Source: Clostridia bacterium
GTDB lineage: Bacteria; Bacillota; Clostridia; Oscillospirales; CAG-272
Reading direction: 5' to 3'
Assembly: GCA_017452525.1 (NCBI GenBank)
Contig: JAFTMG010000067.1
Span: 1-38,246 of the forward strand
DNA: 38,246 nt
Shown here: positions 16,316 through 24,722 of the stretch, piece after piece
Numbering within the stretch: the stretch's first letter is position 1
Layout: every line of letters starts with the position of its first letter
Notes under the pieces: generated by a model
Told to the model about the DNA's origin: nothing
The model's input: the letters and a program-made list of their open reading frames with translations, nothing else
The model's database searches: none
Program-made: the position numbers and the translations under genes

Positions 16316-16609
16316 ATGAAAGAATTTCTGAAAAAAGTATCGGGGGTCTGCAAGCAGATCTTCGGCATCGGTATCGCGGTCAGCCTCTTTATGGGCGCGC
16401 TGGTATTTCTCGGCTATGTGGTCGCTCTGGCGATCGGCGGAGACATCGCTGCTGCGATCTGTGTATTCCTTTATAAAAAGATCGTCCCCATTATGATCTA
16501 TATCTCCACCACCATGGTCCTTCTGGGCCTTGTCGCCATGTATCTGGCAGGCGAGCTGGCGCTCACCGCCAACAAAAAGAAGGCTGCAAAGTCGGAAGGC
16601 GAACGATAA
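16316..16609 (+). CDS. Small two-helix membrane protein, possible TRAP small-subunit stand-in
   Basis: The 97-residue protein has two clear membrane segments (about 17-41 and 56-80) and a lysine-rich tail, NKKKAAKSEGER. It lies 12 nt after the large permease, and its AAGGAGG overlaps that gene's stop. DctQ subunits normally have four helices and about 150-180 residues, so this is roughly half size. By position it is probably the partner of the permease, but sequence similarity to DctQ is not evident to me. A terminator follows directly. Confidence 0.6.
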   Translation: MKEFLKKVSGVCKQIFGIGIAVSLFMGALVFLGYVVALAIGGDIAAAICVFLYKKIVPIMIYISTTMVLLGLVAMYLAGELALTANKKKAAKSEGER

Positions 16610-16620
16610 TCGGATCTGCG

Positions 16621-16660
16621 GCACCCGCCACGTCCCATCGGGACACGGCGGGTGCTTTTG
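16621..16660 (+). terminator. Rho-independent terminator of the TRAP operon
   Basis: GCACCCGCC (16621-16629) pairs with GGCGGGTGC (16647-16655); an inner GTCCC/GGGAC extends the stem, and TTTT follows. Confidence 0.85.
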
Positions 16661-16723
16661 CGTCGTGCGGAGACGTTTTTCAATGGAAGTCGAACGGGTG
16701 GCGCGTTCAAATTGGAAGTTTAG

Positions 16724-17377
16724 CGGGCGCGGACGAAGGCAGGGCTCTGCCCTGCACCCGCAAGGGAACCCTTTTGCAAAAGGGTTCCCTTGACCCTCCG
16801 AAAATCTTCATACTATGGGTATGAGGCGAGGTGTTTATCTTGCTCTCGCCGTGAAATGGTTCGGGCGGGGCGGTTATGAGCGGATAGACGGATGCAGACC
16901 TGTCATGGTTCGAGCGGGCAAACTTCGTTCGCGTCAGGGACCGCCGAGACCCTGCCGCTTCGGCTGCCATGGCGCTCGCCGCTCGAAATGGGGTCATTTA
17001 GTGTACGATACGAGGCTGTTGTATTCAAATTTGTCGGCAAGCTTTACAGACTAAGCGATAACGATTTGGATAAATCAATGATAACAGTCCCGTGTCATAC
17101 ACTAAACAGCCCCATTTCGTGCGGCGCGCGCCACGGCAGCCAAAACGGCAGGGTCTCGGAGGTGCCTGACGTTTACGAAGTTTGCCCGCTCAAGCCATGT
17201 AAGGGAGGCTTCCGTCAGCGGATCAGTAACCGCCCCGCCCAGTCAATATCCGTCAACAGCGAAATAAACACCCCGCCCCATACCCCTGCCATAAAGATTT
17301 TAGGAGAGTCCAGAGGACCCTTCAAAAAAGGGTCCTTTGGCGGGTGCAGGGCAGAGCCCTGCCTTCGTTCGCGCCAC
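16724..17377. repeat. Large imperfect inverted repeat, arms about 290 bp
   Basis: The left arm (about 16724-17012) and right arm (about 17091-17377) are imperfect reverse complements around a 78-bp centre (17013-17090). Inner arms 16904-17012 and 17091-17199 are both 109 nt and align without net gaps. Outer arms contain the dispersed repeat in opposite directions: GCAGGGCTCTGCCCTGC at 16739-16755 and its mirror at 17346-17362, plus a perfect 30-bp palindrome at 16762-16791 and a 9-bp hairpin at 17314-17336. The 897 bases between 16609 and 17507 hold no credible gene; open frames crossing them merely read the palindrome. It looks like a MITE-like or repeat-nested element. Confidence 0.8.
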
Positions 17378-17429
17378 GATACCTCCACCCCTCCAACCCC
17401 CAAAAGGATGCCGCGGATCGCGCCCGCTC

Positions 17430-17458
17430 TTGACAATTGCCTGCGTTTGGTATATAAT
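17430..17458 (+). promoter_or_regulatory. Consensus sigma-A promoter of the kinase-phosphodiesterase unit
   Basis: TTGACA (17430-17435), a 17-nt spacer and TATAAT (17453-17458), beginning 53 nt after the inverted-repeat element. The leader to 17507 is about 42 nt. Confidence 0.88.
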
Positions 17459-17506
17459 AAGTTAAATTCACAAAGAACCGAAAAGAAACGAAGGAGCATA
17501 TCATAA

Positions 17507-18610
17507 ATGAAACAGAAATTCCAAGAGCTTGCGGGCATTTTTTGCCTGCCGGGGGAGATCGAATCCATCGATCTGATCAGCAACGGAAACATCAATGCCA
17601 CCTATGACGTGTCGATCCGACACGAGGGTCAGTTGCGGCGTTTCGTTTTCCAGAAGCTGAACATTTACGTCTTCAAGAATCCGAAAAAGATCATGAAAAA
17701 TATAGAGGCGATCACCACCCATATCGCCGACAAGCTGGAGTCCGTCGGTAAGAGCCGCGACAGCGTGATGCATTTTGCCCACACGCTGGATGGAAAGAAC
17801 TACTACATGGAGGAGCAGGGCTTCTGGCGCATTTCCGAGTACGTGCCCAATACCGTCACCTACAATGCCTGCGACGATCTGGAAAAGCTTCGCTCCGCCG
17901 GTGCGGCGTTCGGCGAGTTTCAGACCATGCTGGCAGATTTCGACGCCGGCTCGCTGTATGAGACCATTCCCAATTTCCACAATACCCGCAGCCGTATCGC
18001 CGTTCTGATGCGCCACGTTAACGAGGATCCCTGCGGTCGCGTGGACGAGGTCGAGGCGGAGGTCAAGCGGATCCGCGAGTTCAAGTCTCTGGCGGTCCGC
18101 CTCAATGAGCTGGTCGATTCGCAAGAGCTTCCTCTGCGTGTGACGCATAACGACACCAAGATCAATAACGTGCTGTTCGACCGTGACAGCGGCGAGGCAA
18201 AGACGGTGATCGATCTGGATACGGTCATGCCGGGGCTGGTCGCTCACGATTTCGGTGACGCGGTCCGCTTTGCCGCCAATACCGCGGCGGAGGATGAGGC
18301 AGACCTCTCCAAGGTCAAGCTGGATATGGCACGCTTCCGTGCCTTTGCCGAGGGCTTTATCCCCGAGGTGGCGCAGTCTCTGACCCGCACCGAGGTCAAG
18401 ACCCTGTCGCTGGGTGCCTTCACCATGACGGTGGAGCTGGCGGCGCGCTTTCTTGACGACTACATCACCGGCGACCAATATTTCAAGACCCTCTATCGCG
18501 GTCACAATCTGGTGCGTACCCGTTGCCAGCTGAGACTTGCGGAGGAAATGTACGAGCATCTGGGCGAGATGAATAAGATCATCGCCGAGATCTCGGGCGT
18601 TCCGTTCTGA
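17507..18610 (+). CDS. NahK-like N-acetylhexosamine 1-kinase (APH-fold phosphotransferase)
   Basis: The 367-residue protein has an aminoglycoside-phosphotransferase fold. The N-lobe reads GEIESIDLISNGNINATYDV and FVFQKLNIYVFKNPKKIMKN, close to the start of NahK kinases as I know them. The catalytic loop is HNDTKINN (214-221, Asp216) and the metal site is IDLDTVMPG (Asp236/Asp238). NahK enzymes phosphorylate GlcNAc, GalNAc or related sugars at C1 in salvage pathways. Substrate here is inferred; an amino-sugar or amino-alcohol kinase is possible. AAGGAG precedes the ATG. The phosphodiesterase gene follows after 16 nt, so they share an operon. Confidence 0.78.
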   Translation: MKQKFQELAGIFCLPGEIESIDLISNGNINATYDVSIRHEGQLRRFVFQKLNIYVFKNPKKIMKNIEAITTHIADKLESVGKSRDSVMHFAHTLDGKNYYMEEQGFWRISEYVPNTVTYNACDDLEKLRSAGAAFGEFQTMLADFDAGSLYETIPNFHNTRSRIAVLMRHVNEDPCGRVDEVEAEVKRIREFKSLAVRLNELVDSQELPLRVTHNDTKINNVLFDRDSGEAKTVIDLDTVMPGLVAHDFGDAVRFAANTAAEDEADLSKVKLDMARFRAFAEGFIPEVAQSLTRTEVKTLSLGAFTMTVELAARFLDDYITGDQYFKTLYRGHNLVRTRCQLRLAEEMYEHLGEMNKIIAEISGVPF

Positions 18611-18626
18611 GGCAGGAGGATCCTTT

Positions 18627-19355
18627 GTGATGAAGAAAAAATTTTGTGCCCATCGCGGCGTGTCCCGCCTGATGCCGGAAAATACCCTGCCTGCCTTTGC
18701 GGCGGCGCTTTCGCTGGGGGCGGACGAGATCGAATTTGACGTCCGACTGACCAAGGACAGCCAACTGATCGTTTCCCATGACAGTACGCTGGAGCGCATC
18801 TCCGACGGGGAAGGGAAGCTGGAGAATTTCACACTGCGGGAGCTGAGAGAGTTCAACGTCGGCGTCAAGCACGGTTGGGAGATCTCCTTCTGCACGCCCG
18901 AGGAGGTGTTCGCGCAGTTTGCCAACCGCATGACCTTCAACATTCATCTGAAGGAGCATGGCGAGGAGGGCTATCTGATCCGCTCTCTGGCGCGACTGAC
19001 CGAGAAATACGGCGCGCAGGGAAGCGTCTATTTTGCCGGCTCCCCCGGCGAGCTTGCGTGGATGGAACGGATTGCGCCCCACATCCCCCGCACGGCGATC
19101 CAACTGCCCAAGGATCAGATCGGGATCTACGAGATGGCAAAGACCTATCACTGCAGCGGTGTTCAGTTCTGGCTGGGCATGTTCGACAGGGCGCTGATCG
19201 AGCGGCTCCACGGCGAGGGCATCGTCTGCAATCTGTACTATGCCGACAACGCGGAGGACTACCGCAAATACTTTGATATGGGCATTGATACTCTCCTGAC
19301 CAACCGCATGGATCTGGCGGCAAAATACCGCGAGGCGTATCTCAAAAGTGAATAA
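18627..19355 (+). CDS. Glycerophosphodiester phosphodiesterase (cytoplasmic)
   Basis: The protein of about 242 residues has a GDPD TIM-barrel. CAHRGVSRLMPENTLPAF holds the catalytic His-Arg and the Glu of PENT. EIEFDVRLTKDSQLIVSHD supplies the metal-binding Glu/Asp and second catalytic His. There is no signal peptide, so it acts inside the cell, splitting glycerophosphodiesters into glycerol-3-phosphate and an alcohol such as choline. Freed choline could feed the LicA-like kinase at 8820, which is inference. AGGAGG precedes both the GTG at 18627 and the ATG at 18630; either may start. A terminator hairpin follows. Confidence 0.9.
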   Translation: MMKKKFCAHRGVSRLMPENTLPAFAAALSLGADEIEFDVRLTKDSQLIVSHDSTLERISDGEGKLENFTLRELREFNVGVKHGWEISFCTPEEVFAQFANRMTFNIHLKEHGEEGYLIRSLARLTEKYGAQGSVYFAGSPGELAWMERIAPHIPRTAIQLPKDQIGIYEMAKTYHCSGVQFWLGMFDRALIERLHGEGIVCNLYYADNAEDYRKYFDMGIDTLLTNRMDLAAKYREAYLKSE

Positions 19356-19365
19356 AACCGCAGGG

Positions 19366-19401
19366 AAAAGCCGTCGTTTATAGGCGGCTTTTTCCTTTTT
19401 T
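19366..19401 (+). terminator. Rho-independent terminator
   Basis: AAAAGCCG (19366-19373) pairs with CGGCTTTT (19385-19392) around an 11-nt loop, followed by a T-rich tail. Confidence 0.8.
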
Positions 19402-19416
19402 GGTCAAATTTGAATA

Positions 19417-19447
19417 AAAAAGGGGTGAAAAAGGGGTGAAAAAGGGC
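19417..19447 (+). repeat. 11-bp tandem repeat
   Basis: AAAAAGGGGTG occurs twice in tandem (19417-19427 and 19428-19438), followed by a partial third unit. It lies between the terminator and the next promoter and has no evident function. Confidence 0.7.
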
Positions 19448-19475
19448 GTTTCCTCGTGAAAAAAGCCGAGGAACA

Positions 19476-19504
19476 TTGACTTTTGCGACGTTGTGTGTTA
19501 TAAT
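19476..19504 (+). promoter_or_regulatory. Sigma-A promoter of the UDP-sugar dehydratase gene
   Basis: TTGACT (19476-19481), a 17-nt spacer and TATAAT (19499-19504). It leaves a leader of about 90 nt with strong secondary structure. Confidence 0.85.
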
Positions 19505-19539
19505 AATTCCGTATAAATTTCCTACTTGTTTTTTCGGTC

Positions 19540-19575
19540 TCGCATGCCGCTCGCATAGCGGCTGCGAAATTTTTT
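19540..19575 (+). terminator. Terminator-like hairpin in the leader (possible attenuator)
   Basis: TCGCATGCCGCT (19540-19551) pairs with AGCGGCTGCGA (19557-19567) with one bulged base, and then AATTTTTT follows. It lies between promoter and start codon. Flanking TTTTCGG and CCGAAAA (about 19531-19583) could close an outer stem. This geometry suits transcription attenuation, although no obvious alternative antiterminator or leader peptide is seen. Confidence 0.55.
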
Positions 19576-19601
19576 GCCGAAAACAGAAAAAGGATCAAGC
19601 T

Positions 19602-21557
19602 ATGAGTGATATATTGAAAAAAAGAACGGGCTCCCATACCCGTTGGAAACTCGTGTTTTACGACGCGATCGTGTTCTGCGCCATCGGTATTCTGTGGTTC
19701 TTCCTCTGTGTTGGCGGGCAGCTGTCTTATCTGTGGTATCTGCCGGCGGCGTTTGCCTGCATTCTGGCATGCCGTCTCAATCTGAAGATTTACAGTCTGA
19801 TCTGGCGATACGGCGGCACGCAGTCCTATATTCGCCTGCTGGTCGCCGACGGTTCCTCCTTCATCGTCTTCTGGCTGCTGACGGTGCTTCTGCCCGGCGC
19901 CCAGCTCCCCTTCTACGTGGGGCTGGTCCTGTTCACCATGAACCTGCTGGGCGTGCTGGCGATCCGCATGGTGTACCGCTATACTTATGAGTATGCCAAT
20001 AAGTCCAAGCCGATCGGCAAATTTTTGTGCGGTCTGATCGCCGCTGTAGGTGGTCCCACCCTGCTGGCAGACCCCAAGGTGCAGAAGATCCGCATTGCCA
20101 TCGTCGGCGCGGGCCGCGTGGGAAGCAATCTGGCAAAGGAGCTTTTGAATACCCCCGAGGCCCCTTATCGCCCCTGCTTCTTTATCGACGTCAACAAGGA
20201 AAAGATCGGCAGGAGGATCTACGGTCTTCCCGTGCTGGACCAGAGCAAGGTCACGACCGAGCTGCTGGAGAACTACCGCGTGCAGGAGCTGGTGTTTGCC
20301 GTGCCCCGCATGGGCTTTGAGGAAAAGAAGGGGCTGTACCGTCACTATCAGCAATTCGGATTTAAGCTTCGCGTGTACGAGTCACCCACCATGCAGAACG
20401 CTACGGGGGACGATAAGATCCGTTTGCGCGAGTTCGATATCGAGGAGCTGCTCTTCCGTGAGCCGCTGGAGGTGGTGGACGAGCGTACCGGTGCCTTCTA
20501 CCGCAACAAGCGCGTGCTGATCACGGGCGGCGGCGGATCCATCGGCTCGGAGCTGTGCCGACAGATCGCCAAGATGGAGCCGCAGCAGCTGGTCATTCTG
20601 GACGTATACGAAAACGGCGCTTACGACGTGCAGCAGGAGCTGAAGATGAAATACCGCGACAAGCTGGATTGCCGCATTGAGATCGTTTCGGTCTGCAACC
20701 GCGTCGGGCTTGAGCGCGTGTTTGCCGAGTACCGCCCGCAGGTGGTGCTGAACGCGGCGGCGCACAAGCACGTGCCGCTGATGGAGCATAACTGCATCGA
20801 GGCGGTGGAAAATAACGTGTTCGGTACGCTGAACACGGTGGAGCTGAGTGAAAAATACGGCGTTGAGCGCGTCATGATGGTCAGCACCGACAAGGCGGTC
20901 AACCCCACCAACGTGATGGGTGCCACCAAGAGAATGTGCGAGATGATCGTGCAGGCGCACAGTACGCTGGATACCGTCACCACCTACAGTGCCACCCGCT
21001 TTGGCAACGTGCTGGGCTCGGCAGGCTCGGTGATCCCGCTGTTCAAGCGTCAGATCTCGGCAGGCGGTCCCGTCACGCTGACCGATAAGCGCATCATCCG
21101 CTATTTCATGACCATTCCCGAGGCGTCTCAGCTGGTGTTGCAGTCGGCGGCAATGGCGAAAAACGGCGAGCTGTTTGTGCTGGATATGGGTAAACCCATC
21201 AAGATCCTGGATCTGGCGGAGAATATCATTCGTCTGAGCGGTCTGGTTCCCCATAAGGATATTGAGATCGTCGAAACGGGACTTCGCGAGGGCGAGAAGC
21301 TGTATGAGGAGCTGCTGGTCGATACCCGCAAGCTGGATAAGACGGATAACAATCTGATCTTCGTCGAGCACGAGGCGCCGATCACCATGGCGGAGATGAA
21401 CGAAAAGCTGCGCATCCTGCGCGAGGCGGTGGCGACCAATGACGACGAGGAGGTGCGCCGCGCCCTCCACCTTGCCGTTCCCACCTTCAAGACCCCCGAG
21501 GAGGTCAACGCCGAGGCGCAAAAAGCGCGTGAAATGAAAGAGGCAAGCGGGAAGTGA
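19602..21557 (+). CDS. Membrane-bound UDP-sugar 4,6-dehydratase (PglF/CapD-type)
   Basis: The 651-residue protein has four N-terminal helices (about residues 20-125), a first Rossmann-like domain (IAIVGAGRVGSNLAKELL, near 165) and a catalytic short-chain dehydrogenase domain with TGGGGSIGSE at 308-317. The active-site region STDKAVNPTN (428-437) and MGATK (439-443) has Met where classical SDRs have Tyr, as in PglF-type 4,6-dehydratases. The likely reaction makes UDP-4-keto-6-deoxy-HexNAc at the inner membrane, a substrate for an aminotransferase such as that at 418. I start at ATG 19602; an earlier in-frame TTG overlaps the promoter. It has its own promoter and terminator. Confidence 0.92.
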   Translation: MSDILKKRTGSHTRWKLVFYDAIVFCAIGILWFFLCVGGQLSYLWYLPAAFACILACRLNLKIYSLIWRYGGTQSYIRLLVADGSSFIVFWLLTVLLPGAQLPFYVGLVLFTMNLLGVLAIRMVYRYTYEYANKSKPIGKFLCGLIAAVGGPTLLADPKVQKIRIAIVGAGRVGSNLAKELLNTPEAPYRPCFFIDVNKEKIGRRIYGLPVLDQSKVTTELLENYRVQELVFAVPRMGFEEKKGLYRHYQQFGFKLRVYESPTMQNATGDDKIRLREFDIEELLFREPLEVVDERTGAFYRNKRVLITGGGGSIGSELCRQIAKMEPQQLVILDVYENGAYDVQQELKMKYRDKLDCRIEIVSVCNRVGLERVFAEYRPQVVLNAAAHKHVPLMEHNCIEAVENNVFGTLNTVELSEKYGVERVMMVSTDKAVNPTNVMGATKRMCEMIVQAHSTLDTVTTYSATRFGNVLGSAGSVIPLFKRQISAGGPVTLTDKRIIRYFMTIPEASQLVLQSAAMAKNGELFVLDMGKPIKILDLAENIIRLSGLVPHKDIEIVETGLREGEKLYEELLVDTRKLDKTDNNLIFVEHEAPITMAEMNEKLRILREAVATNDDEEVRRALHLAVPTFKTPEEVNAEAQKAREMKEASGK

Positions 21558-21577
21558 TATCCGCCCCGCAACATATT

Positions 21578-21607
21578 GGGACTGAGTTTTCGGACTTGGT
21601 CCCTTTT
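21578..21607 (+). terminator. Rho-independent terminator after the dehydratase gene
   Basis: GGGACTGAG (21578-21586) pairs with CTTGGTCCC (21595-21603), including two wobble pairs, around an 8-nt loop; TTTT follows. Confidence 0.7.
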
Positions 21608-21633
21608 GTGTTGAAAATATAATTCGATAGAAA

Positions 21634-21662
21634 TTGACAAAGAGCGACGGATGTGGTATGAT
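21634..21662 (+). promoter_or_regulatory. Sigma-A promoter of the RyR-domain unit
   Basis: TTGACA (21634-21639), a 17-nt spacer and TATGAT (21657-21662). The leader is about 33 nt, with GGGAGG before the ATG at 21702. Confidence 0.85.
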
Positions 21663-21701
21663 AAAGACAATAGCTTTTTCAGATGAAATCGGGAGGTAGC
21701 A

Positions 21702-24700
21702 ATGAATTCGTGGTTTGTGGTGTTCATGATCTTGTCATTGGTGTCCTTGGTCAGCGCATTTGTCATCTACGGTCTGTACCGTAGGAGAAAACAACAGCCT
21801 TACTTTAAGGTGGAGACACTACTGACATTCATTACGGTAGGTTTCATTGTGTCGCTGTTTTTTATGCATCTGGCACTCTATCTGGCAGGCTCGCTGTTGA
21901 ACTTGGAGAATGTGGAGCTGAGATGGTGGGAGCAGATCGTTCAAAGCTTGTTGCAGACAGTACAAACGTTGGGCGCCGACGGCGATTATGCAGAGCATGT
22001 GGGGTGGATCGGCGCGATCTTTTCGGAAGCTGAGATCTCCGGCGGATGGCTCGCATGTACGTATCTCTATGTGATGCTGATGACTGTGACGGCACCGATT
22101 GTCGGTGGTGCGTGGCTCTTCAGTACCCTTTTGAGCTGGTTCCCGCGCTTTCGCCTGTGGTGGGTATGTCTGCTGGGAATACATGTGGTCTATTATTTCA
22201 GCGAGCTGAACGAGCGTTCGCTCCCGTTGGCTTCCAGCATTCTGGAGCGTGACCGAAAAAAACAGGATAAAAAGACATTGCGTGAGCACGCTAAGTCCGT
22301 GGTCGTGTTCACGGATGCCTATGTGGATGATGAATCTGAGACCAGTGCCGAGCTGTTGGAGGGCGCGAAGCGCATTGGTGCCATCTGTGTGCGGGACGAC
22401 CTGTTGCACGTTCGGAAAAATCGCAAAGGAAAGCGGATATTTTTCTTGATCGATATCAAAGAGGTAGGCAACCTCCAGACATTGACCGATTTGGCGAGTG
22501 AGGAACATTGTGAGATCTTAAAACAGACCGAGGTATATCTGTTTTCTCAGGATGATATCTGCGCCCATGTGCAGGATCAGGTCATGGAGCGGCTGAAAAA
22601 ACAGTATACTGCTATTGAGAAGCGGAAACTGAAAGCTCAGTACGAGACGTGGGACGAGGCGCAAAAGAAAGCTGCGGACGAGCGTATCAAGAACGAAGTA
22701 TCCAAAATGTTGCCCATGTTGTTTCCTGTGCAAAGCTTCCGTAATCTGGTCTGCCAGTTGTTGACGGAGGTTCCGCTGTATGAGCCCTTGATCCACGCGG
22801 AGGCAGTGGATGGGAAAAAGAACTTGAACGTGGCGATCCTTGGTACGGGCGGAATCGGCACCGAGGCATTTTTGACGGTGTATTGGATCGGACAGATGCT
22901 GGATGTGAATCTGAATATCCGCATCATCTCTCAAGAGAAAAAAAACCGTTTTAAGAGCAGGATCGATTATATCAATCCAGAGATCCTGAAAACGCAGAGC
23001 CACAAGGCGGACGCTCCTATGGATGCGATCCTGCAGGAGTACCGTGATAGCTTCGGCAAGGATGCCAAGCCGTATTTCACCTTGGATTACGTACACGCCA
23101 ACGTATATTCAGAAAAATTTGAAACCTTGCTGACCGACGAGAAGGCAGAAAACTCCTTGCTTGATACCGATTACTTTATTGTGGCATTGGGTACCGATGA
23201 GGACAACCTTTCGGTTTCCGAGCATATCCGCTCTCGCGTCGGTGAATACCATCTGAAACGGTTGAAAGAGGAGGATCCGGACAAGACCGATGAGGCGGTA
23301 TTTGCGGGGCGTGCACAGAAGGAATATCTTAATACGGTCATTTCCTACGTGCTGTTTGACGGCGATCTTTGTGAAGCAATGAAGGAGGAGCCCTCGGCAA
23401 TCAAATACGGTGTGTATATGCATCCCTTTGGCTCCCTGCGTGAGGCATTCAGCGTGGAGAATATCTTTATGGATGCCCATATGGATGCCGCCAAAGCGAG
23501 CGCAAGCTCCTATCAGGCACTGCAAAGGCGCGAGACGCTGAGTGCCAAGAAGAAGTTCAAGAGTGACTACGATATGTGGTCTAATCTGGCAAGGGTGCTT
23601 CACAAAAAGTATAAGATGTTCTCCATGGGTGTGATCGACAGCTCCATCTTTGACGGCGTGGAGCAGGACGCGGAGCAATATATTCCCAGGGCGCTGGAGC
23701 GGCTGGAGGACACACAGCTGTGTGAGCGCTTGGCGTGGCTGGAGCATCGCCGCTGGAATGCCCACCAAAGAACGAAGGGCTTCCGTTCGACCGAGCATTG
23801 GCAGGCGTATTTCCGTGACGAGGGCGGCAGCCATAAAAATATGAATCTGAAGCTGCACCCCTGTCTGGTGGAAGCCAATATGAACGGAATGCTGACAGGT
23901 GACAAGGGTATCAAGGATCTGTTCCACCCCGAGAAGCGTGACCGATTGGACGATCTCACTTTTGCGCTGTTTGGCGCCCATGCCAGATATTTTGCCGATA
24001 CCTTTGAAAAAAAATGGGAAAAGGCTTTGGATACGCTTCGCAAGATCAAAGACACAACGCCGCAAGATACGGCACGGGATGAGGAGCTTCGGAAAAATAA
24101 AAACGATGCTTTGGCGACATGGAATATGTTGCTGGTAGCATTGGAGCTGATCGATCGGTGCCAAGAGCCTCCGAAGCCGTTTGAGGAAAAATTGAAGAGC
24201 TTGAAGGATACCTGCGCTCATGCCTGCGGTGAGATCAAGCGCTTAAATGATGACTACGCCCCCTTGGAGTGGCGCCTGAAAAAGCGCAAGGACGAGCTTG
24301 CGCGGGAGAGAACCGGGAAGAAGCGCTTCCTGAAGGCAAAGGATCCGAGCAAGGGAGATCCGATGTGTCGTAGATTGGAAGAAGACAAGAGTAAGATCGA
24401 GCAGGAGAGGACCGAACAGCTGGACCCGTCGTTCGATTCGGAGCAGAGTTTTTGGAAAGTGCTTTATGATGCGGTCTCCAAAATAAAAACGGATGGCGAG
24501 ACAGCAGCTCCAATCCGCGCGTTTGTTGTTCAAAGTTGCAGGGACTGCGGTAAGAACGAGGAGATATCGGCAGAATGTGCCGCGCGTGCCAACACATTGG
24601 AGATGCTGACAGGACTCTCGGGATGGTACGATTTCAAAATATACGACTATCCGAAGACCGATTTTGATGAGGAACTGAAGGCGAAGGAATATGAAGAAAA

Positions 24701-24722
24701 AACAAAAAAATATGAAGAATAA
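21702..24722 (+). CDS. Large membrane protein with TrkA/Rossmann-like and RyR-like domains
   Basis: The 1006-residue protein has four hydrophobic segments (about 3-25, 40-65, 118-145, 150-168). A first alpha/beta domain starts near 197 (SVVVFTDAYVDDESETSAEL). A second Rossmann-like domain carries LNVAILGTGGIGTEAF (GTGGIG at 381-386) and DYFIVALGTDEDN (490-502), as in RCK/TrkA proteins. An RyR-like segment follows at about 670-745: LCERLAWLEHRRWNAHQRTK followed by GFRS, with a later LHPCLVE. The C-terminal third is charged and probably coiled. I infer a channel-like or sensory membrane protein gated by a nucleotide ligand. The gene overlaps the metallophosphoesterase gene by 32 nt, and the pair has its own promoter and terminator. 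No established function is known to me. Confidence 0.72.
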   Translation: MNSWFVVFMILSLVSLVSAFVIYGLYRRRKQQPYFKVETLLTFITVGFIVSLFFMHLALYLAGSLLNLENVELRWWEQIVQSLLQTVQTLGADGDYAEHVGWIGAIFSEAEISGGWLACTYLYVMLMTVTAPIVGGAWLFSTLLSWFPRFRLWWVCLLGIHVVYYFSELNERSLPLASSILERDRKKQDKKTLREHAKSVVVFTDAYVDDESETSAELLEGAKRIGAICVRDDLLHVRKNRKGKRIFFLIDIKEVGNLQTLTDLASEEHCEILKQTEVYLFSQDDICAHVQDQVMERLKKQYTAIEKRKLKAQYETWDEAQKKAADERIKNEVSKMLPMLFPVQSFRNLVCQLLTEVPLYEPLIHAEAVDGKKNLNVAILGTGGIGTEAFLTVYWIGQMLDVNLNIRIISQEKKNRFKSRIDYINPEILKTQSHKADAPMDAILQEYRDSFGKDAKPYFTLDYVHANVYSEKFETLLTDEKAENSLLDTDYFIVALGTDEDNLSVSEHIRSRVGEYHLKRLKEEDPDKTDEAVFAGRAQKEYLNTVISYVLFDGDLCEAMKEEPSAIKYGVYMHPFGSLREAFSVENIFMDAHMDAAKASASSYQALQRRETLSAKKKFKSDYDMWSNLARVLHKKYKMFSMGVIDSSIFDGVEQDAEQYIPRALERLEDTQLCERLAWLEHRRWNAHQRTKGFRSTEHWQAYFRDEGGSHKNMNLKLHPCLVEANMNGMLTGDKGIKDLFHPEKRDRLDDLTFALFGAHARYFADTFEKKWEKALDTLRKIKDTTPQDTARDEELRKNKNDALATWNMLLVALELIDRCQEPPKPFEEKLKSLKDTCAHACGEIKRLNDDYAPLEWRLKKRKDELARERTGKKRFLKAKDPSKGDPMCRRLEEDKSKIEQERTEQLDPSFDSEQSFWKVLYDAVSKIKTDGETAAPIRAFVVQSCRDCGKNEEISAECAARANTLEMLTGLSGWYDFKIYDYPKTDFDEELKAKEYEEKTKKYEE

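Noticed and set aside
16815..17506. Open frames of 79 and 204 codons across the large inverted repeat
   Set aside because: They follow the palindrome, have no good ribosome binding site, and the longer one runs into the promoter of the next gene.
19417..19447. Tandem 11-bp repeat as a possible CRISPR or iteron array
   Set aside because: Only two full units with no spacers and no replication gene nearby.
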